Shown here: piece by piece, positions 54,372 through 62,871 of the stretch
Numbering within the stretch: position 1 is the first letter of the stretch
How the letters are laid out: the number at the start of each line of letters is the position of its first letter
Origin: Spirosoma aureum
GTDB lineage: Bacteria; Bacteroidota; Bacteroidia; Cytophagales; Spirosomataceae
Reading direction: 5' to 3'
DNA length: 64,000 nt
NCBI RefSeq assembly: GCF_011604685.1
Contig: NZ_CP050063.1
Span: 3,804,501-3,868,500, forward strand
The notes under the pieces: model-generated
Databases searched by the model: none
Seen by the model: the letters and a program-made list of their open reading frames with translations, nothing else
What the model was told of the DNA's origin: nothing
Position numbers and translations under genes: made by a program

Positions 54372-56093
54372 TCAGTTTTTTTCCTGAATGTCTATTAGTT
54401 GATAAAAGGGACCGCTTTTGTAACGGAGGGCAGCACAGGCTTCATCAGGCCAAATCGAATGCTCGCTGGGTATGCCGATGGAGATGGTATAAATCGTGCC
54501 CTGGGCAGAACTGGCCACACTTTTTCCGTTATAGGTGGGCTTGGAGCGCATATAATAATGCACGTGACCACTCATGACCATATCCACGTGGTATCGATCG
54601 ATCAGTGGTCCCCAGGCTTTCCGAATATCGGTGTAATCTTCTTCAAACGTGTAAGGCGGAAAATGGAAAAACATAAACTTCCAGTCGGCTTTCGATCGAG
54701 CGAGTTGCTGCCCAATCCACCTGGTTTGTGCGTCAATTGGGGCAGTCGCATCGATGAAGAGAAACAAGGCATTTTTATAGGTAAAGGCATAGGTTCGTTC
54801 ATCAGGCACCTCAGCGTGCCTGGGTCCATTGTGGGGTAAACTGAACATTTGCTGATACATCCAGGCACCAAGACCATCCTGACTGTCATGGTTACCAGGA
54901 ATAGGCAAGAGTGGTTTGCTCTGGAAAATAGTTCCCGAATACTGCCATAATTCGTCCCATTCATCGCGATGCAACCCTGTACTGACTAAATCGCCGGCTA
55001 TCGAGTAAAAAGCGATGTTAGGATGCCGGGTAAGTGTTTGTTGGGCAAGCGTCCCCCAAACGGGCGATTTGTGCGTGTCGCCGAACCAGATAAACGAAAA
55101 ACCTTCGCTGGTGTTGGATTGCGTTTGGAAGGAGGCCACGGAAGACCAACGGCTTTTGGTTGAACCTACCTTATAGTCATAAGTTTGGCCGGGTTTTAGT
55201 CCCGTTAACTGGGCTGTAAACCGATGTACGTATCGATCATTTTCCAGCAGCCGATCTTCCATTGTATAACAAACGGCCGCTTTAACCAACGTGTCTGCGC
55301 TGCCCTTCAGCCAGTATTTGACAACTCCATCCGGTACGGATGCTGCTGTTCGCCATTGAATGTCCTGAGTGGTGGCGGGGTTCCCACTCCAGGTGAGCAG
55401 GAGCTGATCGGGATGGATAGTTGCCGGAAATTTGGTTCGGCGGAAAGCACCGACTAAGTGGGCTTCCCGGGCTCTGCCCCGGATCGTCTGAAACAAGGTC
55501 TGACCCCGTAAGGATTCGGGTACTTCGTTGAGTGTTAAATCGCTCCAGTCGTGGTAGGTATAAGCACCCGGCTGAAACTTGGTAAAGGTTTGATGAGCCG
55601 GGTAAATTGGCGTAATGTGTAAAGCATCACCGATGTGCCGCGGCTTGACACTAATGAAATAGACGGGACGATGTTTATCAAAGCCATTAATTCCTAGCGA
55701 TACCACACCCGCATCAAACGTCTTTTGCCATACTTCATACGTGTATTCTTCATTTTTGACAACCAGGTCTGTCTTACTAAATCCACTATCTTTGAGCCAG
55801 AACGGAAGGACTTTCTGTGCCTGATCACGCATCAGCGAAACGACAACTGGAACATTTGCTCGAAACGTCCAGTATTGGGTTGCCAATATCTTTTTCTCCT
55901 GATTGGTCAGTACGGACAGTACAAAATTCTGTTGAATGGTATCGAGTTGTTGGGGTTGGTAGGTTTTATACAAACGGGTGACAACGCCATCCATCACTGC
56001 TTTGATACCAGACTTGGCTTGTCGGCCATGCGTAGTCGAACCTGTTAAGGTTAGGAGGAGTAGCAGGAAAAGAAAAGAGCCAGAAATTTTCAT
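54372..56093 (-). CDS. purple acid phosphatase-like metallophosphoesterase, 3' frameshift likely
   Basis: 573 residues. A signal peptide (SGSFLFLLLLLTLTGSTTHGRQ) is followed by an N-terminal domain, a fibronectin-like domain (HPDQLLLTWSGNPATTQDIQWRT) and the metallophosphoesterase core: IWFGDTHKS, IAGDLVSTGLHRDEW, PGNHDSQDG, FFHFPPYTF and SGHVHYYMRS supply metal ligands. Secreted phosphomonoesterase is the expected role. The coding sequence stops after an A7 run (54376-54382). With one more A it would continue as KKLMYTVYDKDGQIKD and on to a stop at 54313, matching the usual end of this family. Confidence 0.9.
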   Translation of the reverse strand: MKISGSFLFLLLLLTLTGSTTHGRQAKSGIKAVMDGVVTRLYKTYQPQQLDTIQQNFVLSVLTNQEKKILATQYWTFRANVPVVVSLMRDQAQKVLPFWLKDSGFSKTDLVVKNEEYTYEVWQKTFDAGVVSLGINGFDKHRPVYFISVKPRHIGDALHITPIYPAHQTFTKFQPGAYTYHDWSDLTLNEVPESLRGQTLFQTIRGRAREAHLVGAFRRTKFPATIHPDQLLLTWSGNPATTQDIQWRTAASVPDGVVKYWLKGSADTLVKAAVCYTMEDRLLENDRYVHRFTAQLTGLKPGQTYDYKVGSTKSRWSSVASFQTQSNTSEGFSFIWFGDTHKSPVWGTLAQQTLTRHPNIAFYSIAGDLVSTGLHRDEWDELWQYSGTIFQSKPLLPIPGNHDSQDGLGAWMYQQMFSLPHNGPRHAEVPDERTYAFTYKNALFLFIDATAPIDAQTRWIGQQLARSKADWKFMFFHFPPYTFEEDYTDIRKAWGPLIDRYHVDMVMSGHVHYYMRSKPTYNGKSVASSAQGTIYTISIGIPSEHSIWPDEACAALRYKSGPFYQLIDIQEKN

Positions 56094-56184
56094 ATAGACA
56101 GCTAGTTGAAGAGACTCAGAAATTTATCGTTCCTTACTAGTACGCCCAGTCGCCAAGCAAAGGCTATGGGCGGCTTATTAATTT

Positions 56185-56234
56185 TTCGTAACTCGATGGT
56201 GCAAAGCTCCGGCCTGGTATCATCGAGTTACGAA
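56185..56234. repeat. inverted repeat, 14-bp perfect arms
   Basis: TTCGTAACTCGATG at 56185-56198 and CATCGAGTTACGAA at 56221-56234, with a 22-base loop. It is preceded by a T run (ATTTTT). Confidence 0.65.
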
Positions 56235-56284
56235 GCGAGAGTACTCCGGTCGCACAGGCCATATGATGAAAAGGATGGTGCCTT

Positions 56285-56337
56285 TTCCAGTAATAGATAG
56301 TCAATTTTGGTTAAAAATTGACTATCTATTACTGGAA
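56285..56337. repeat. long inverted repeat, 24-bp perfect arms
   Basis: Positions 56285-56308 and 56314-56337 are perfect reverse complements with a loop of 5. It lies upstream of the phosphatase gene and about 470 bases beyond the stop of the sensor kinase at 56805. There is no significant T run. Confidence 0.85.
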
Positions 56338-56804
56338 TTAGTAGCTGCTAAACCAGTATGAAAACCTAACTTGAATACTTAGGAGGGTGTAGGAAATAGA
56401 CCACTCGAATCTTAAAATGGAAAGTGGTCGAGACCTATCGCACCGAACGAGTCCAGACTTCCAAATTTGAGGAAAATCACGGCATATCTGGGACGAAATA
56501 TGTACAACGCTTACCTCGGACCAATGCCACGATCAGTATGATTAAGTCGGAAGATTCCAAAGAGGTCGCCGGAGCGAAGGAAATCCGATGGCAGAACGTT
56601 TACTTCGTTCGCTCAAAGGTGCTGTAAATCTGCACCTGATTTTACTTCTTTTTCAGGAGCAGAAGAAGTTGTTGATAGGTCCGCAATCCAGCGTAGCCAG
56701 GAAAGCTTACATATACTCGCTAAAGGACTCAGTATTAATCCCAAGCCGTAGAAAGAGAACCAAAAATAATAGAACGGTATCATTCCGAAAATATCGGAGC
56801 GTTA

Positions 56805-59102
56805 TCAGGGTAGGGTCAAGTCCAGATTAATGTCAACCCCCTTTGTCTGACTTATGGTCAATACTCCCCCAATCTGTCGGCTCAAGCCCCGGATCATCGT
56901 CAAGCCCAAGGTGTTGCTGCACTCGATGTCAAAGTCGGCTGGCAAGCCCATCCCGTCATCGCACATCGTCAACCGGAATCTCTGATGGTCAAGAGCCACC
57001 AAAGACACGGCAACCATGCCTTTGCCGTTTTTGGGAAACGCATACTTTAACGAGTTGGTCACAGCTTCGTTGATAATCAGGCCCAGGGGCGTGGCCAGCG
57101 ACACATCAAAAGCCACATCGGCAATGTCGCAGACTGACCTCACTGTTGGTTTACGGTCAAAGGATTCGAGGAGATAATCGACAATCTGGTGAATGTAATC
57201 CCGCATCCCGATCCTGGCCAGATTGTCGGATTGGTAGAGTTTCTGGTGGATCAGGGCCATTACCTGTACCCGGTTCTGGCTCTCGCGGAGTGTGGCCAGG
57301 GCGGTAGGATCGTGGAGAAATTCCACCTGGGAATGGAGCATACTGGAGATGACCTGCAGATTATTCTTGACCCGGTGATGGATCTCTTTTAGCATCCACT
57401 CCCGCTCTTCGAGTAATTGCTCTTTTTCTTCCAGCAGGTCATCCTTTTCGTCCACTACCCATTGAAGCGCCTGATTTTTCTGATCGATGAGGAACTGCTT
57501 GGCTTCCAGTTGCTGGTTAGAGCGTTGCTTGAGTCGGTAGCGGTTGTAGGTCAAGCCTAGCAATAGTAGTAACATAATTGCTCCACACATTATGCTGTTA
57601 CGCTGAAGGGCATTGCGTTCTAATGTGGCTTGTTGTACCAGGTTTCGGTTGGTGAGTAATTGAATGTTTTTCTCCTTGAGCTGTAGTTGCTGTTCCTTTT
57701 GACTGGTTTCAAATTCAACTTGTAACCTGGTTATTTCATTATTTTTTGTTTCATTAAGCATCGAATCGCTTAGTAGAGTGTATCGCTGATAATGGGCAAT
57801 AGCGGAACGATAATTACTCCTCGCAGAATCAAACTTAAACCAGGTTTGATGCAGTTTAAGTTGAAATGACTTAAAATGATTACGTTTACCTGCTTCGGTT
57901 AAATCAACCAGCAACGGGTAGGCTTTACGGTATTGCTGCGTGTCAATATAAAACAATACAATGATGAAATAGTGGTTAGCATATCTCAGTTTATCGTCGT
58001 TCCTTAATTCCTGTCTTAATTTTTCAAATCGATAACAATACATTTGAGCCAATTTAAATTGGCGTAGCTTGTGGTAGTTATTGGCCAATCGAGTATAGAT
58101 TAAAAATTGTAACTCTATATCAAGTGGAGAAGAGGGCTTTTCCAGTGATTTTAATAAACGTATATTTTGAACATAATCATGGCTGGTAGAGGTCAGGTTT
58201 GCCGTAAGTAGCTTAATGGTGGCAATGTCATTGTATTGCTGGGCTATTCGTAGTGCATTTTTAAAACAGTTGGCGGCTGCTTTCGAATCTTTCGCCATGT
58301 AATACGTAATGCCCAACTGGTTATAGATCGTGCACAACTGCATGGTGGTATCTTTTAGGCTTTCAGCCGTTTTTAGCGCTAATAATCCATAATAGACTCC
58401 ACTTTTGAAATCACCTAATTTTGAACTAACCTGTCCAAGCAAGCAATAAACCCATTCTATATCTTTATAGCCAATGGACTGGTAGATTGCCAATGACAGT
58501 TTGAGATAGGCTAACGCCTTTGTCCTGAGATTAAGTAATTCGTGGAATTCACCTAATTCTTTTAAGGTTGCTGCTTCAAGCTCTTTCTTGCCTAGCTGCC
58601 GAAAAATGAGTAGGGCTTTTTCATGATTCTGAATCCGAAACGGTAAATCCTCCGGGCTAATGGAATAGGTTCTGGATATTTCCATGTAAGCGCGTGCCTG
58701 ATCGTAAACAGCCGGGATACGGGCAAAAATGTTTACCGCCGTTTGGCCAAACGCTCGGCCAAGCTTTGTATCTCCCTTCTTTCGGTGTGCCTGAGCGCCA
58801 ATAAAGTACGCATTACCTTGCCCCTTTAGATAGTGAAGATGCCGACTAATAGTGTACCCTTGCCGAATCAGCCTGATTCCGGTGTCCAGGTCGCTCACCA
58901 CCTGTTTGCCTGGATTTTCGATGTAGCTTTTAGCCAGCTCCAGCAACAGGTTGGCCCGATTGGTGTCAGGTGGAATAAACGGGAGTTGCTCCTTTAACCG
59001 CTTTATATTCTTTAACCGCTTAATCTCCTCTTCTGATTGGGCATGAGCGTAATTAAACAGCAAAAGTCCTGTAATAATTAGAAATATGAGCGATCGTTTC
59101 AT
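56805..59102 (-). CDS. TPR sensor histidine kinase, HisKA_2 type
   Basis: 765 residues with a signal peptide (LIFLIITGLLLFNYAHAQ), TPR-like repeats (about 30-430), one span ([22 protein letters not shown]), a coiled coil with repeated EEKEQLLEEREW, and the kinase core: [11 protein letters not shown] with the phospho-acceptor at about His576, NEAVTNSLKYAFP and DDGMGLPADFD. It is the most diverged of the three such kinases in the window. No receiver gene lies nearby. It is followed by hairpins and IS-like debris. Confidence 0.93.
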   Translation of the reverse strand: MKRSLIFLIITGLLLFNYAHAQSEEEIKRLKNIKRLKEQLPFIPPDTNRANLLLELAKSYIENPGKQVVSDLDTGIRLIRQGYTISRHLHYLKGQGNAYFIGAQAHRKKGDTKLGRAFGQTAVNIFARIPAVYDQARAYMEISRTYSISPEDLPFRIQNHEKALLIFRQLGKKELEAATLKELGEFHELLNLRTKALAYLKLSLAIYQSIGYKDIEWVYCLLGQVSSKLGDFKSGVYYGLLALKTAESLKDTTMQLCTIYNQLGITYYMAKDSKAAANCFKNALRIAQQYNDIATIKLLTANLTSTSHDYVQNIRLLKSLEKPSSPLDIELQFLIYTRLANNYHKLRQFKLAQMYCYRFEKLRQELRNDDKLRYANHYFIIVLFYIDTQQYRKAYPLLVDLTEAGKRNHFKSFQLKLHQTWFKFDSARSNYRSAIAHYQRYTLLSDSMLNETKNNEITRLQVEFETSQKEQQLQLKEKNIQLLTNRNLVQQATLERNALQRNSIMCGAIMLLLLLGLTYNRYRLKQRSNQQLEAKQFLIDQKNQALQWVVDEKDDLLEEKEQLLEEREWMLKEIHHRVKNNLQVISSMLHSQVEFLHDPTALATLRESQNRVQVMALIHQKLYQSDNLARIGMRDYIHQIVDYLLESFDRKPTVRSVCDIADVAFDVSLATPLGLIINEAVTNSLKYAFPKNGKGMVAVSLVALDHQRFRLTMCDDGMGLPADFDIECSNTLGLTMIRGLSRQIGGVLTISQTKGVDINLDLTLP

Positions 59103-59296
59103 TGGCTTAAGAGGATTTACACTCAGTAAAGCAATTCTAATCAGGACTGCTTTATAGAAAGTTGTATTACCTTAAAAATAAGCCAATTAAGTCTCTAAAG
59201 TCAATTGGTATTCTGATTTTTATTTATTCGCAAGGTCCGTACCATGACAAAAAACGATTCAGTTTCAATGGAAATATGGAAGTTTAATGAACCGCT

Positions 59297-59935
59297 TCAA
59301 AACCTAAAGATTTTGTCTAACTCGACCTTGTGCGTTCCCGCCGGGAGAATTCTGGGTGCCTTTGCCAGTTTTGCTGCAAGCGTCGACGTGGGCAAGGGCT
59401 GAAATTTCTTAAGCAAGGTCATCTCATTCAGGATTTTTAAGACCCCTGCACTTATACGTTCTCCCAAGCGGTCTGTATCCTTCCGTAGTAAAAGCCCAGG
59501 CCTGAAAATGATGTACTGCTCAAAGGCATGACGGCCAATGTTCTCTTCCAACTGGCCCTTTAGTTTAGAATAGAATACATTGCTCGTAACAGAAGCACCA
59601 TAGGCAGACAGCAAAACGACGCTGGAAATCCCATTGCTTTTGGCTATTTCAGCGAATTTTGCAGGAATTTCATAGTCAATACACCATTGATTTTCCTTGG
59701 AGCCTGCCGCTTTCAGGGTAGTTCCCAGACAGGAAAACAAAACATCACCTTTGATGAATTCAGAAACCTCTTCCAACTTGTTAAAGTCAGTTACGATTTC
59801 GAACACCCTGGGATGAGTTATTCCGGTGCGACGACGCACAAACGTCACCACTTCCGTATAATATGGATCCTGTACCAGGGCTGTCACAAGGTCTTTTCCA
59901 GTCGCTCCAGTCGCTCCAATAACCAGCGCTTTCAT
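59297..59935 (-). CDS. NAD(P)-binding protein, TIP30/HTATIP2-like atypical SDR
   Basis: 212 residues. The dinucleotide motif GATGATGK is at 7-14, followed by VVTFVRRRTG, then DVLFSCLGTTLKAAGS and VVLLSAYGAS. A YSKLKGQLEE motif (Tyr-x-x-x-Lys) and FRPGLLLRK follow. This is the atypical SDR group related to human TIP30 and bacterial nucleoside-diphosphate-sugar epimerase-like proteins. It is cytoplasmic, and the substrate is unknown. It is monocistronic and 98 bases downstream of the TlpA-like pseudogene end. Confidence 0.9.
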   Translation of the reverse strand: MKALVIGATGATGKDLVTALVQDPYYTEVVTFVRRRTGITHPRVFEIVTDFNKLEEVSEFIKGDVLFSCLGTTLKAAGSKENQWCIDYEIPAKFAEIAKSNGISSVVLLSAYGASVTSNVFYSKLKGQLEENIGRHAFEQYIIFRPGLLLRKDTDRLGERISAGVLKILNEMTLLKKFQPLPTSTLAAKLAKAPRILPAGTHKVELDKIFRF

Positions 59936-60033
59936 GTTTTCTTCAATTTTAGCCGAACGGTATGCAATAATAATAAATCAATGGAATCGGTTGGTTGCTC
60001 ACCGTTTCAATCGAAGAATGCCGGTAGCTTTCC

Positions 60034-60782
60034 CTACAGTAAAACGTCAATAGCGACCCCTAATTCTTCCCGGATCTTCGGGCTCGATTGCGTGATGAAT
60101 TTTATACGACCATCCCGGTCAATCACCACACTGGTGGGCCATGAGCTAATAGGATAGTTCTGGTCAACTTCGTTAGAACCTGGTAGTAGGGTATAATCGA
60201 AGGTGAGTTTTCAGAAAAGTGCGGACCTGATCGCCATTGTTAAATGTCAGAGCCAGAAAAACCACATCATTGGGATGGTACGCCCTCTTCAGCTTGTTCA
60301 GCTCCGGCTTTTCCTGGATGCAGGGGGCGCAGGACGTGAACCAGAAATTGAGCACAACTAGTTTACCACGAAGCGCTCGTAATGACAAGCGGTTTCCATG
60401 CAAATCGGTTAGTCTAAAATCAGGCGCTGGTTTATTTCGCATAGACTCAAACGCCTGCCTGCGTTGCTCATTCTGTGTTTCAAGTTGTTGCTTCATCTCG
60501 TCTGTCAACTGCACCAGATAAATGATTCCATTCGCATCGTCCTCGACACTATGCCGGAACATTATTCATTCTCTCCCCCAGGCTATCTCCAGTCAGCTAT
60601 CCTCTTCCCGGTGGAAGCACCTTTCCACCGGGAAGAGGATAGCTGACTGGTTTACCTGACGGGGATACCTGCGCCATCACCTGATTATAGGGTAGGTAAA
60701 TTAACAGGATGACAATCCAAAATTTGATGGAGAGCGGATAGATCTGTTTAAAATCAGTATATACGCTTGTCTGATCGTTCAT
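60034..60782 (-). pseudogene. TlpA-like thiol-disulfide oxidoreductase, decayed
   Basis: The start at 60782 overlaps the stop of the old yellow enzyme gene by ATGA. It opens a signal peptide (FWIVILLIYLPYNQVMAQ) and a linker (SGKPVSYPLPGGKVLPPG) that ends at a stop inside a 28-bp palindrome. A remnant LEIAWG precedes a second stop. The redoxin domain then reads RNKPAPDFRLTDLHG and NFWFTSCAPCIQEKPELNKL with an intact CxxC. A one-base insertion near 60200 shifts the frame; the natural end (DYTLLPGSNEVDQNYPISSW and on to DVLL) continues out of frame to TAG at 60034. At least three lesions make function unlikely. Confidence 0.85.
60589..60650. repeat. 28-bp perfect inverted repeat inside a decayed gene
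   Basis: Positions 60589-60616 and 60623-60650 are perfect reverse complements around a 6-base loop. One arm still reads as the coding linker PVSYPLPGG of the TlpA-like gene. The other arm carries the stop codon that ends this frame. Confidence 0.88.
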
Positions 60783-61924
60783 GATACCAGAACTTCATTG
60801 AACTTGAATACTTCCCTGGATAGACGCTGATTTTTATACGCCGACCAATCGGTGTAGCCATGCAGGCTTAATCCATAGTGCAGGTCACGGTTAGGAGGGG
60901 TTAGTTCCCAGTTGTTTTGTAGTCGCTCGACTAAGTCAGGATTGGCAATAAAAGGCTCGCCAAACGCGGCAATATCGATCGTTCCGGCGTTGATCAGCCG
61001 TTCAGCTTTTTCCCGGTTCATGCTGCCAGCCAGAATGATCACCCCATCGTACCATGAACGGAACCGTTCAATAAACCCTTCCGGCAAGGCATGACTACCT
61101 TTCGACTGTTGATCCATGAGGTGTATGTAAACAACCCTTCGTTTGGCTAATTCTCCGGCCAGGTAGTGATACGTGCCTTCAATTTCGTCGTAATGCGGCA
61201 GATCTCCCAGACCACCATATGGAGTAAGCCTTACCCCGACTTTTTCGCGGCCAACGGCTTCAATACAGGCATCAGTAATCTCCAGTAAAAACCGACAGCG
61301 ATTCTCGATACTCCCGCCATATTCATCGGAGCGGTTGTTGACAAATGGATTTAAAAATTGTTCGATCAGATAGCCGTTGGCACCATGCAGCTCTACGCCG
61401 TCGAACCCGGCTGCAAGGGCATTTTTAGCGGCATTGGCAAAGTCGTTTATCACGTGTTTTACCTCGGTGGGACTAAGTGCCCTTGGTTTGGAAGCGGGCA
61501 CGAAACTCTCTTTACCTTCCACATCATACCCCCATGCCCATGTATTGGCAGCCTGGATGCCGGAGGGGCCAACCGGCGCAATGCCGCCGGGTTGGTTAGA
61601 CGTGTGGGACACCCGGCCAACATGCCAGAGTTGCGCAAATAGCTTACTGCCTCGTTCGTGTACTGCCTTTGTGACCTTTTTCCAACCTTCTACCTGCGCT
61701 GATGTGTACAGGCCCGGTATGTACAGTACACCTTTTGCCGTATCAGAAATGGCCGTTCCTTCGGTTATAATCAATCCTGCACCTGACCGTTGTGCATAAT
61801 ATAGTGCATTTTGATCGTTTGGAATTCCGTCCGCATTCCTGGCTCTTGTCATGGGGGCCATGGCAATGCGATTTTTGAGTTCCAGCAAACCTACGTTTGC
61901 TGGTTCAAATAGGTTCTTCATCAT
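60779..61924 (-). CDS. alkene reductase, old yellow enzyme family
   Basis: 381 residues, an FMN-dependent (beta/alpha)8 barrel of the NemA/xenobiotic reductase type. Features are LKNRIAMAPMTRARN, AGLIITEGTAIS, the FAQLWHVGRVSH strand, the substrate-binding HGANGYLIEQFL (His and Asn), DEYGGSIENR and GEPFIANPDLVERL. It reduces activated C=C bonds of enones, nitro compounds or similar with NADPH. It is translationally coupled (ATGA) to the decayed TlpA-like gene downstream. It lies 64 bases after the DJ-1-type gene, so all may share one transcript. Confidence 0.94.
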   Translation of the reverse strand: MMKNLFEPANVGLLELKNRIAMAPMTRARNADGIPNDQNALYYAQRSGAGLIITEGTAISDTAKGVLYIPGLYTSAQVEGWKKVTKAVHERGSKLFAQLWHVGRVSHTSNQPGGIAPVGPSGIQAANTWAWGYDVEGKESFVPASKPRALSPTEVKHVINDFANAAKNALAAGFDGVELHGANGYLIEQFLNPFVNNRSDEYGGSIENRCRFLLEITDACIEAVGREKVGVRLTPYGGLGDLPHYDEIEGTYHYLAGELAKRRVVYIHLMDQQSKGSHALPEGFIERFRSWYDGVIILAGSMNREKAERLINAGTIDIAAFGEPFIANPDLVERLQNNWELTPPNRDLHYGLSLHGYTDWSAYKNQRLSREVFKFNEVLVS

Positions 61925-61988
61925 CGTTATACTTGTGAAAATCTTTCTTCAATTGATTACCCTCATCTGGGGTACTCTATTTTTAGCG

Positions 61989-62816
61989 TTAATTCCGCAG
62001 ATTATTTTTCACCAGCCAGTTTTCCACGGCTCTTGAAAAATCGGCTACATCAATCGGGTGACGGCTGGTGATCAGATTTCCGTCCGTTACAACCGGTTCT
62101 TCCAGGACAGTACCTCCGGCATTCTTCAGATCAACCTGAATATTCCAGTATCCGGTTAGCTTTTTGCCTTTGAGAATATCGGCAGACGCCAACACAACAG
62201 GTGCATGGCAAATAGCAGCAATCAGTTTCCCGGATTTGTTGAAGTCCTTAATAAATTTGATTACATCTTTATCATTACGCAGGTTATCAGGGTTCCAGGC
62301 ACCACCGGGAATGAAAACGGCATCGTAATCACTCACCTTCACCTGATCGGCGGTGCGGTCGAATTTCACCCAACCTACGGGTTGCAAATACTGGATGGAC
62401 ATGATATGAGTTTTAGCAATTTCCGGGTAAACCAACCCATATCGCTCCGGCCCAGGATTGTATTTCGGCGCAACAATGTCTATACTGGCACCTAGTTTTT
62501 TGAAATACCACACCGGACCTAATAATTCTATTTCTTCAAAACCGTCGGCTGCAATCACGGCGATCCGTTTACCTTTCAATACGGCGGTATCCCGGATGGG
62601 CGTAAAAAAGAATGCCCGGAGTGCCTCATTGCCAGGGGCATTCAATAGCTGCGACACCGGCATATTGACCACTGCTGACCGGGAAGACAATTGGTTCAAT
62701 ACCGAAAGCTCATGATCGTTGGTGTTGGCCGGTTTAACGTAAAGCTGGGCTGCTGCATGAACGACCGTAAGTATACTTACCATACCAGCCAGGATGATTT
62801 GATTGATAATTCTCAT
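61989..62816 (-). CDS. DJ-1/PfpI-family protein, secreted
   Basis: 275 residues. A signal peptide (INQIILAGMVSILTVVHAAAQ) is followed by a spacer and the DJ-1/PfpI domain (about 80-275): GKRIAVIAADGFEEIELLGPVWYFKKLGASIDIVAP, DAVFIPGGAWNPDNLR and the nucleophile elbow AAICHAP with Cys203. Glu in DGFEE is the conserved acidic partner. This layout suits a glyoxalase III or deglycase-like stress function in the periplasm, unproved here. It follows the DJ-1/monooxygenase fusion by 55 bases and precedes the old yellow enzyme. Confidence 0.92.
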   Translation of the reverse strand: MRIINQIILAGMVSILTVVHAAAQLYVKPANTNDHELSVLNQLSSRSAVVNMPVSQLLNAPGNEALRAFFFTPIRDTAVLKGKRIAVIAADGFEEIELLGPVWYFKKLGASIDIVAPKYNPGPERYGLVYPEIAKTHIMSIQYLQPVGWVKFDRTADQVKVSDYDAVFIPGGAWNPDNLRNDKDVIKFIKDFNKSGKLIAAICHAPVVLASADILKGKKLTGYWNIQVDLKNAGGTVLEEPVVTDGNLITSRHPIDVADFSRAVENWLVKNNLRN

Positions 62817-62871
62817 TTTTGTGTTGTTTTATGGTGTTTATAAAGTTGACGATTCACGATCGGGTGAATTG

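Larger units (their letters stand above)
56094..56804. other. intergenic region, 711 bp, between two minus-strand genes
   Basis: It contains two hairpins (56185-56234 and 56285-56337). At 56500-56640 the plus strand reads GNPMAERLLRSLKGAV in one frame, which weakly recalls the (D)NAxAESFxxxLK block of IS3 OrfB. It may be decayed transposase debris. Confidence 0.4.
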
